A DNA stretch of 5,790 bases from an uncultured Bacteroidota bacterium (GTDB lineage: Bacteria > Bacteroidota > Bacteroidia > NS11-12g > UBA9320), in the NCBI GenBank assembly GCA_913056425.1, contig CAJXLR010000127.1, positions 1-5,790 on the forward strand. Direction: 5' to 3'. The notes below the pieces were generated by a model. It was not told the origin of the DNA. It saw only the letters and a list, made by a program, of their open reading frames with translations, and did not search any database. Shown here piece by piece: positions 1-5,790 of the stretch (position 1 is the first letter of the stretch; each line of letters starts with the position of its first letter). Made by a program: the position numbers and the translations under genes.

Positions 1-864
1 TAATGAATCTTTGTGGCCAAACGTGTAATTTGGATACATCATTGGATAATGGTGAAGTTCTGTCATTAAATTCATGCCTTCCTCCACGTCGGCATCCGTA
101 GATTCTGTTTTCGTAGTAGAAGTGCGTTCGAGCGAGTAAGAAAAATTAGCCACTTGATTCGGATGTAACCGGTTCCAATGGTTGATAATACTGTCGGTTG
201 CCAAGACCATCCCATACTTACTCCAATGAATGCCTGTAGTCGGGAAAAGAGGATACGAGGTAGTATCCTTCATCGCACGAAACCAGTTGTGAAAATCAAG
301 GTACGGAATATTCTGTCTGCTAAACTCATCTTTAAATACGGCGTAGTTGGTAGAGTCAGAGGTGTAGTATTTGTAGTAATTGGGGATGTATTCCGGATAG
401 TAGCTTCCTTTCCCCGGGGCAAACAAAATCTCAAACCTTACGCCAAGCTTGCTCAGTGTATCCTGAATCATACTAACCTTGGTCGCAATCGATTTTATAC
501 TATCTCGCCCTAAATAGTCCATTCCGGTAACCGCTTCGATGTAAGGAGTCTCATACAAATAGTCGTTCTTACCAACGACAACGTATCGAGCGTTAGCCGC
601 ATTGAACATTTGAAAATCCAGTTCGTTGACCAACCGAACCAAGGGCAATTGAAACCCAAACGAGTCGGTGCTGTATTTGTCAAATTGTGATTGAAAATCT
701 CCATTCAGCCATGCATTGATGCCCAAAGTAGGCTTAGGGTGTTTGGTTTGAGCCCCACCCAACGGATTGAAATCCCACACCTTGAACATGCGTTGAGCCC
801 CTACAGCCAAAAACCCGATCAACAGGACGATGAGTAAAATGCGATATGTTCTCTTAGTTGCCAC
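1..864 (-). CDS. AlgJ/AlgX-like SGNH-type O-acetyltransferase, C-terminus cut by window edge
   Basis: This is a probable exported acetyltransferase that takes acetyl groups delivered by the neighbouring MBOAT protein and places them on an extracytoplasmic polysaccharide. The 288 visible codons are open to the left edge. Residues 9 to 23 are hydrophobic after a basic start (K4, R5, R8), which suggests a signal anchor or a signal peptide with possible cleavage after A23. Family-like segments follow in order: DSFGF at 67-71, VVVGKNDYLYE at 95-105, APGKGSYYPEYIP at 149-161, and GIHWSKYG at 211-218, which carries the presumed catalytic His213. The Asp usual two residues before that His in AlgJ/AlgX is Gly211 here. 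The nucleophilic Ser (GDSF-like) of this circularly permuted fold comes later in the family and should lie beyond the window. About 100 residues seem missing relative to AlgJ, which has roughly 390. The GTG start at 864 was chosen because it overlaps the upstream TAG by one base, an in-frame TAA lies a few codons upstream, and the next ATG (M26) would remove the hydrophobic segment. The family call is firm and the substrate is unknown. Confidence 0.85.
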   Translation of the reverse strand, partial: MATKRTYRILLIVLLIGFLAVGAQRMFKVWDFNPLGGAQTKHPKPTLGINAWLNGDFQSQFDKYSTDSFGFQLPLVRLVNELDFQMFNAANARYVVVGKNDYLYETPYIEAVTGMDYLGRDSIKSIATKVSMIQDTLSKLGVRFEILFAPGKGSYYPEYIPNYYKYYTSDSTNYAVFKDEFSRQNIPYLDFHNWFRAMKDTTSYPLFPTTGIHWSKYGMVLATDSIINHWNRLHPNQVANFSYSLERTSTTKTESTDADVEEGMNLMTELHHYPMMYPNYTFGHKDSL

Positions 865-2276
865 TAGAAACGGAAGTAGATAAACGGGTTAAAGGCACCT
901 GTGGCCAGATATCCGGAACTCAAAATGAAAAGCACAACAGCAATCGAGAAGTAAGTTAACAACGAGTTGTTTGTGTATGCCTGAGTGAAAAAATGAACGC
1001 TCCAGTGTTGGCCAATTTTCGTCAGTGTTATAAAGCTGAATGCGAGACCAATCAAACCTATTACAACAAACTTGGTATTAAATACTTGGATGGGCCAAGT
1101 CCCACTAAAATCAAATAACGCTCGGTAGAACAACCCAATTTTTTCTGTTTCTTCAATCCGAAATACGACCCAACCGAGTACGACAATGAAAAAGGTCAGA
1201 GGAATACGAATCCACCTGGCTCGATCGGTTTTTGATAAACCGGTTAAACGTTCTGTCACCAAGAAAAAACCATGAAATGCACCCCATAGTATAAAATTCC
1301 AACTCGCACCATGCCACAAGCCGGATAGAAGAAAAACAACAAACAAATTGCGATAGGTGAGCAGTGTTGACTTCCGAGATCCGCCCAACGGGATATACAA
1401 ATAGTCTCGCATAAAACTGCCTAAGGTGATATGCCATCTGCGCCAAAACTCAGTGATGCTTGAACTGGTGTATGGACTTTCGAAATTCTCAGGAAATCTA
1501 AAGCCCATCATTTTTCCAAGTCCAATGGCCATATCACTATACCCGGCAAAATCGAAATAGATCTGAAAGGTATAAGCCAGAATTCCGACCCATGCTATAG
1601 TCGAGGTCCAACCACCCGGGCTCATGGCAAAGATCACATCCGCCGTTTCAGCCATGGTGTTTGCAATGATGACCTTTTTGGCTAAGCCCACACTAAACCG
1701 GATAAAACCGTCGACGATCTGATTCGATTTGAATTCGCGATTTCGAATTTCTTCGGAGATTAGTCCATATCGAACAATGGGTCCTGCAATCAGCTGCGGA
1801 AACATCATAATGTACAGCATGTAATCCGTAACCGAGTTGAGTGGTTTGTTCTGCTTGCGATAGATATCCATCGAGTAGGTAAGGGTCTGGAAGGTGTAAA
1901 ATGAGATCCCGATGGGCAAGGCTATTTCGGTCACATTCAGATGTCCGATATTCAGACCCATCAATACGCTATTCACATTCTCCACAAAGAAGTTCATGTA
2001 CTTGAAATACATCAGTAATCCTAAGTTCAGCACAATGGACAAACTCAGCAAAAGCTTCCTCACCCGCCCTTCAGAGCGATGCATGCGCAGTACAAGAAAG
2101 TAATCTATGGCCGTTGAAGCCAGTAGGATAAAAACAAATTTAGGAGCCCCCCATGCGTAAAAAATGATACTGCCAATCAGCAGAATAAGATTTCGAAATC
2201 GTCTTGGGGCAATTGCATACAACAAAAAGAACAGCGGTAAAAAGAAGTACAGAAATGTGATGCCGCTGAATACCAT
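864..2276 (-). CDS. AlgI-like membrane-bound O-acyltransferase (MBOAT)
   Basis: This 470-residue polytopic inner-membrane protein is predicted to transfer acetyl groups from a cytoplasmic donor across the membrane for glycan O-acetylation. Its length and layout match the AlgI/DltB/PatA branch of the MBOAT family. Hydrophobic segments run throughout, for example at 5-22, 28-42, 46-62, 78-92, 222-240, 310-320 and 355-372. Hallmarks include PQLIAGPIVRY at 160-170, the segment around FDFAGYSDMAIG at 241-252, FWRRWHITLGSFMRDYLYIP at 277-296 with His282, and SGLWHGASWNFILWGAFHG at 318-336. His322 in the last is the expected catalytic MBOAT histidine. The C-terminal FNPFIYFRF resembles the usual ending of AlgI-like proteins. 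It starts at an ATG 39 bases after the response regulator stop. Its stop overlaps the start of the AlgJ-like partner gene, which indicates translational coupling and a shared pathway. No key residue looks missing. The acceptor polymer is not shown by the sequence. Teichoic acid D-alanylation (DltB) is unlikely, because the partner is AlgJ/AlgX-like and no dlt genes are present. Confidence 0.95.
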   Translation of the reverse strand: MVFSGITFLYFFLPLFFLLYAIAPRRFRNLILLIGSIIFYAWGAPKFVFILLASTAIDYFLVLRMHRSEGRVRKLLLSLSIVLNLGLLMYFKYMNFFVENVNSVLMGLNIGHLNVTEIALPIGISFYTFQTLTYSMDIYRKQNKPLNSVTDYMLYIMMFPQLIAGPIVRYGLISEEIRNREFKSNQIVDGFIRFSVGLAKKVIIANTMAETADVIFAMSPGGWTSTIAWVGILAYTFQIYFDFAGYSDMAIGLGKMMGFRFPENFESPYTSSSITEFWRRWHITLGSFMRDYLYIPLGGSRKSTLLTYRNLFVVFLLSGLWHGASWNFILWGAFHGFFLVTERLTGLSKTDRARWIRIPLTFFIVVLGWVVFRIEETEKIGLFYRALFDFSGTWPIQVFNTKFVVIGLIGLAFSFITLTKIGQHWSVHFFTQAYTNNSLLTYFSIAVVLFILSSGYLATGAFNPFIYFRF

Positions 2277-2290
2277 GAGTTTCTAATTCA

Positions 2291-2320
2291 CGAATTTACG
2301 CGGATGTCGCTTACATCAAA
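2291..2320 (-). promoter_or_regulatory. Weak candidate Bacteroidota-type promoter before the MBOAT gene
   Basis: Read on the minus strand, TTTG (2320-2317) is followed after 18 bases by TAAATTCG (2298-2291), one mismatch from the Bacteroidota -7 element TAnnTTTG. It would initiate just before the MBOAT ATG at 2276 and leave a very short leader. The TTTG lies partly inside the last codons of the response regulator gene. Such short, degenerate matches arise easily by chance, so this is only a suggestion that the acetylation genes might have their own promoter. No terminator-like hairpin is visible in the 39-base gap. Confidence 0.2.
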
Positions 2321-3032
2321 GGAGGTCTTTAACCTTGGATTTTATTGTGACGGATGTACCGTTGGTAAACCCAACGGTTTTGTCCTTTGAATACCCCAAA
2401 CTCACTTGATCCAAGTTGATGAGGTATAGTTTGTCTACAAAGCGAAATGAATCCCCAATGAGTATGTCGTCAAATTCTGAGATATCCCGTTTACTATCTA
2501 CCGAGTGACCATCAATAAAATGGATAGAGCTTCCGATGTCTGAGGATTCAATGTAGGTGATATCCTTTACCGGTGTAAACACCAGTCCAGCAGATGTAAT
2601 AACCGGAATCTTGGTGAATTTACTTGTGAGAATGCCATTCACCATTTGATACGCCGTAGTTGTGTTAGTCTTGTGGCTGATGGCATCCTTAACTGCTGCC
2701 CGCAACTCTTCAATGTCAAGTGGCTTGAATAAACATTTAATCCCTGAGAATTTTAGGGCTTTGATAGAGTATTCGTCATATGCCGTTACGAAAATGATTT
2801 CAAAATCTATCTCGTCAATTTCCTTTAGAATTTGGAAGGAATCACCCTCTTTTAACGTGATGTCAAGAAAAACCAATTGAGGCTTGTAATCTTCAATAGC
2901 ACGCAATGCACCAGCAATGTCTTCCGCATCGGCAACAACCTCCACCTCAGGGCAGAATGCACCGAGCAAGGTTTTGATTACTTCCCTGCTTTTTAATTCA
3001 TCATCTACAATGAGTGCTCTAGTCTTCGACAT
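2316..3032 (-). CDS. LytTR-family response regulator
   Basis: This 238-residue cytoplasmic transcription regulator has a receiver domain and a LytTR DNA-binding domain. The receiver spans about residues 4-118. It has the acidic pair D10 and D11, the phospho-acceptor D57 in LVFLDITL, the conserved T83 in FVTAYDEY, and K103 in LFKP, so it should be phosphorylatable. A linker leads to the LytTR domain at about 140-238. Its recognisable core includes DITYIESSD at 157-165 and VDKLYLINLDQV at 199-210. Compared with the usual F-R-hydrophobic-H-K-S-Y-hydrophobic-hydrophobic-N pattern, this protein has Asp200 where His is common and Leu202 where Ser is common. The length is normal for the family. The ATG lies 14 bases inside the end of the sensor kinase gene and gives the typical start just before the first beta strand (RALIVDDE). 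The overlap and families make the upstream kinase its very likely partner. Target promoters are unknown, but the downstream acetylation genes are natural candidates. Confidence 0.95.
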   Translation of the reverse strand: MSKTRALIVDDELKSREVIKTLLGAFCPEVEVVADAEDIAGALRAIEDYKPQLVFLDITLKEGDSFQILKEIDEIDFEIIFVTAYDEYSIKALKFSGIKCLFKPLDIEELRAAVKDAISHKTNTTTAYQMVNGILTSKFTKIPVITSAGLVFTPVKDITYIESSDIGSSIHFIDGHSVDSKRDISEFDDILIGDSFRFVDKLYLINLDQVSLGYSKDKTVGFTNGTSVTIKSKVKDLL

Positions 3033-5790
3033 GGTCTTTTTCGGTTACAATAGGAAGTATTAAGGTCACACGTGTACCGGAAGCTTCGCCGTTTTCATCG
3101 AATAAGTCTTTGATGAAAAACTCAGGACTTTCATCTCGATCTTGGGTAAGAACCTTAAGTCGCTCGCTGGTAACTCGAATACCTTGTGATTTATGTTTCT
3201 TGGTACGCTGTGCATTAAGCTCGGCACTTTTATCTCTGCCTATGCCATTGTCTTCGATCACACATTGTAGGTTTTTGTTCTTACGTGTAAATCTGATGGT
3301 TAAGACTCGGTTATTTTGTTTTGGTAGCAATCCATGAACAATTGCATTTTCTACATAAGGCTGTACCAACATGCTGGGTACAAATGTTCGTTTGGGGTCT
3401 AGACTCTCGTCGATGGTTATGCTGAAATCCAATTGCTGCTCCATACGCAGTTTTTCCAATTCCAAGTATGTTGACAACCACTCGTATTCTTCATGCAAGC
3501 TGATGTATTTTACCCGAGCATTCTGAAGAATCATGCGCATCAAACTGGAGAATTTGGTGAGGTAGGTATAGGCTTCCTTTGGCTCGTTTTTAAGCACGAA
3601 GTACTGGATGGAGTTCAGACTGTTGAAGATGAAGTGCGGGTTCATCTGACTTCTCAATGCCTTTAACTCGAGGTCAACCATTTTGTGCTGATAGGAAAGT
3701 GCAATCGACTTTGTTCGCTGCCGGAAGATTAGAAGAATGATGCCTAAAATTCCCAGCACAACGAGCGACCTAAACCACCAGGTTGACCAATACGGGGGAA
3801 GAACACGTATAACAATGGAACGCTGTGTCTCATCCCAGTTCCCGAGCTTACTCGATGCGCGTACTTTAAAGGTATACGTTCCCGGAGACAGATTGGTGTA
3901 GAATGCTTCTTGCCTGTTTTCCGCGTCTATCCATTCGTCGTCAAAGCCTTCTAATTGATATGCGTACAGATTGTCGTCGTGACTAACAAAGTTTAGCGCA
4001 GCAAATTCAATACTGATAAGGTTCTCATTGTGTGAGACTAAAATCTCTTTTAGGTAATTGATGTCTCGCTTAAATCCGACAGATTTATTCGCTTTTTTAA
4101 AGTCGGTAAACGCAATTTGAGGAGTTGCTATTTTGTTAAGGATTACATCCGGTTTGAAGTAATTAAAGCCTTTCTGTCCTCCGGAATAGAGCGTATTGTC
4201 ACGGCTCTTGCAGTAGGCGCCTTCATTGTATTCCAAGCTTTGTAAGTAATGGCTCAAATTGAACGTAGTGAACGAATTTGAATCCATGTCCCATTTGATG
4301 ATGCCGTCATTGGTGCTCAGCCAAAAGTCATTGTTCTCTCCACGGAGGATTCCATACACGACGTCGTTTGGGAGACCGTTCTGACTGGTTATGGAAGTGA
4401 ATATTCCGGCTTTTCGGTCAAATATGTTCAAACCGCCACCATATGTTCCTATGATGAAAGAGTCGTTCCCAATCGGTTCGATACACATCATGGAATTGGT
4501 TGAAGGACTTGTTGAATCTTCCGGGTCATGTTGGAGCACCAATTCCGCATTTAAGTTGTCGCGGTTAAAGATGTGCAGTCCTGTTCGGAAGGTGACCAAA
4601 AGGAATTCATTCCTGGCTGTATCCTCGTATATCTGGTAAATTGGGTTATTGTTCAAGTACCCGGTTTGGTACATAGTATATCGTTTGGTCTCCCGGTCGA
4701 AACGAGCAATTCCCCATCGAGTTGCAATCCATAGCATCCCGTCGCTATCTTCCATGATGTGCATCACGGTTTGCGTTTTTATCTCTTTGCGTTGAGGTGG
4801 ATAATGTGTGAACTTTTCCGTTGAGCGGTCAAACGAAAACAGACCTTCGTCTCGTGTCCCCACCCAAAGAACACCCTCTTTGTCCTCGTATATTGCACGA
4901 ACGGCTCTAGACTCAACATCACCATCCTGAATCACCGGATAGATAATAATCTCCTCCGTTCTAGGATTAAACCTACTGAGGCCTCCGCCCAAAGTGCCCG
5001 ACCAAATCATACCATCTTTGGTCTCGTACATCGAGTACATGTTATTGTTTACGGGCTTTCCTTGGTGAACAAAATCCCTGAATAGGTGAAATAGCCGTTG
5101 GTTGGGGTCGTGCTTGCTAATTCCTACTTGGCAACCAAACCAAAGTATGCCTTGAGCACTCGTATAACTAACATTTACCTTGTCTCCAATTAAACTACGA
5201 TAGTTAAACGGGTTATGTCGATAGGTTACAAATTCGTCTCCCGTAAACTTCATTAAACCCGCTCCTCGAGTCCCAATCCAGAGACTGCCAGAACTATCCA
5301 TGTTTACGAAAGTTGTGAAATTTGCATAACGGATTCTTGGTGATGGAATGGCAACAACCTCGTCGCGTTTGATGTCCCAGATTTGCAAGCCTTGCCCGTC
5401 TGTTGCCACGTATAACTTGGTTCCAAAATGAAGTATATCATTTACTGCTTGATTCGAGAATGGTTGAAGTGAGCTGAAAGTTTTGAATACTCCGTTGTTA
5501 TAAAGTACTATACCTTCAAGGCTTCCTACCCAGAGACCCAAACCATTTGCCTCCTGATTAATGCATTTGATGTAGTTGTTTGGAATTAAACTATTGGTGT
5601 CGTTATAAATCAACCAACTTTCTTGATCTACGTCCAGAACGGCCAAACCTCCGCCATCGGTTCCCACGAGTAATCTTCCGCTTTTATCTTCTTGAATGCA
5701 GTTAATTTGATACCTGTTCGGATTGCCTTGAGCATCTTTAAATCGCAGGTGTTTAAACGATTTGGCCCTTTTGTCAAAACGTTCAATATG
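3019..5790 (-). CDS. Propeller/Y_Y_Y sensor histidine kinase, N-terminus cut by window edge
   Basis: This is a membrane sensor kinase with 923 visible residues, and its frame is open to the right edge. A GTG at 5667 is an internal Val inside a propeller blade, not a start. Residues 1 to about 547 carry at least twelve two-component regulator propeller blades of the LWxGTxxGGLxxFD type, for example at 86-98, 170-182, 262-275, 308-321 and 445-458. A Y_Y_Y domain follows at about 589-664 and includes YAYQLEGFDDEW. A single membrane helix lies at about 673-689. A short linker leads to a His_kinase domain whose phospho-acceptor is His719 in QMNPHFIFNSLNSIQYF. The ATPase has its N box at about 808-821 (Asn815 in QPYVENAIVHG), a G box DNGIGRD at 847-853, and a final GTRVTLILP at 905-913. 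All catalytic motifs are intact. The propellers should be periplasmic and the kinase cytoplasmic. The protein has no fused receiver or AraC domain, so it is not a hybrid HTCS-type sensor; it should signal to the overlapping LytTR regulator. The missing N-terminus probably holds a signal peptide and one or two more blades. The ligand is unknown. Confidence 0.95.
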   Translation of the reverse strand, partial: HIERFDKRAKSFKHLRFKDAQGNPNRYQINCIQEDKSGRLLVGTDGGGLAVLDVDQESWLIYNDTNSLIPNNYIKCINQEANGLGLWVGSLEGIVLYNNGVFKTFSSLQPFSNQAVNDILHFGTKLYVATDGQGLQIWDIKRDEVVAIPSPRIRYANFTTFVNMDSSGSLWIGTRGAGLMKFTGDEFVTYRHNPFNYRSLIGDKVNVSYTSAQGILWFGCQVGISKHDPNQRLFHLFRDFVHQGKPVNNNMYSMYETKDGMIWSGTLGGGLSRFNPRTEEIIIYPVIQDGDVESRAVRAIYEDKEGVLWVGTRDEGLFSFDRSTEKFTHYPPQRKEIKTQTVMHIMEDSDGMLWIATRWGIARFDRETKRYTMYQTGYLNNNPIYQIYEDTARNEFLLVTFRTGLHIFNRDNLNAELVLQHDPEDSTSPSTNSMMCIEPIGNDSFIIGTYGGGLNIFDRKAGIFTSITSQNGLPNDVVYGILRGENNDFWLSTNDGIIKWDMDSNSFTTFNLSHYLQSLEYNEGAYCKSRDNTLYSGGQKGFNYFKPDVILNKIATPQIAFTDFKKANKSVGFKRDINYLKEILVSHNENLISIEFAALNFVSHDDNLYAYQLEGFDDEWIDAENRQEAFYTNLSPGTYTFKVRASSKLGNWDETQRSIVIRVLPPYWSTWWFRSLVVLGILGIILLIFRQRTKSIALSYQHKMVDLELKALRSQMNPHFIFNSLNSIQYFVLKNEPKEAYTYLTKFSSLMRMILQNARVKYISLHEEYEWLSTYLELEKLRMEQQLDFSITIDESLDPKRTFVPSMLVQPYVENAIVHGLLPKQNNRVLTIRFTRKNKNLQCVIEDNGIGRDKSAELNAQRTKKHKSQGIRVTSERLKVLTQDRDESPEFFIKDLFDENGEASGTRVTLILPIVTEKDHVED

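Noticed and set aside
178..513. Plus-strand open frame of 111 codons
   Set aside because: It is antisense to the AlgJ-like gene, whose translated minus-strand frame shows clear family motifs. The plus-strand product has no domain or coherent composition.
510..704. Minus-strand open frame of 64 codons
   Set aside because: It is an alternative frame inside the AlgJ-like gene. The real frame through this region encodes the DSFGF and VVVGKNDYLYE segments.
1153..1446. Minus-strand open frame of 97 codons
   Set aside because: It is an alternative frame inside the MBOAT gene, overlapping the catalytic WHG region of the real frame.
1912..2103. Plus-strand open frame of 63 codons
   Set aside because: It is antisense to the N-terminal membrane segments of the MBOAT gene. 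It has no recognisable product and no promoter or gene context of its own.
2318..2409. Plus-strand AAAGGAGGT followed about 8 bases later by a TTG and a 24-codon open frame
   Set aside because: It lies antisense to the conserved C-terminal codons of the response regulator, which fully explain the sequence. The peptide has no recognisable feature, and Bacteroidota rarely depend on a Shine-Dalgarno sequence.
5665..5667. GTG as the start of the sensor kinase
   Set aside because: The frame continues open for 41 more codons to the window edge with propeller-like sequence, and this Val is inside a blade motif. The true start lies outside the window.
1..5790. Search for CRISPR arrays, insertion sequences, tRNA or rRNA genes and long DNA repeats
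   Set aside because: Nothing of the kind was seen by eye. Apart from the 39-base gap, the window is covered by four coding regions, and the only repetition is protein-level propeller blades with diverged DNA.

Overview
The window most likely comes from a member of the Bacteroidota. Three things point there. The sensor kinase has a periplasmic-propeller plus Y_Y_Y plus His_kinase architecture, which is characteristic of that phylum. It is paired with a LytTR response regulator. None of the starts shows a clear Shine-Dalgarno sequence. The base composition looks moderate and even, with no visible sign of recent transfer, and the genus cannot be named from this stretch.

All four supported genes lie on the minus strand and read from right to left. 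From 5790 to 3019 is a large sensor histidine kinase whose N-terminus lies beyond the right edge. Its stop overlaps by 14 bases the start of a LytTR-type response regulator (3032 to 2316). After a 39-base gap comes an AlgI-like membrane-bound O-acyltransferase (2276 to 864). Its TAG stop shares one base with the GTG start of an AlgJ/AlgX-like SGNH-type acetyltransferase (864 to beyond position 1), whose C-terminus is cut by the left edge. There is no non-coding stretch over 300 bases, no RNA gene, mobile element or CRISPR array, and no convincing plus-strand gene.

The likely joint function has two halves. The kinase and regulator form a two-component system: a periplasmic or surface signal sensed by the propeller region is passed to a cytoplasmic kinase and then to a LytTR DNA-binding regulator. 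The MBOAT and AlgJ-like proteins form the usual two-step O-acetylation machine: the MBOAT moves acetyl groups across the inner membrane and the exported SGNH-like partner places them on an extracytoplasmic glycan. The compact layout suggests co-regulation, although a weak promoter-like match in the 39-base gap leaves room for separate transcription of the acetylation pair. The glycan substrate cannot be inferred, because no glycosyltransferase or polymerase gene is visible.

I did not find a clearly new kind of system. The points most worth a second look are the regulator-acetylation linkage, which resembles in component families the Pseudomonas AlgZ/AlgR and AlgI/AlgJ sets, the missing Asp at the DxH position of the AlgJ-like protein, and the non-standard residues in the LytTR domain.
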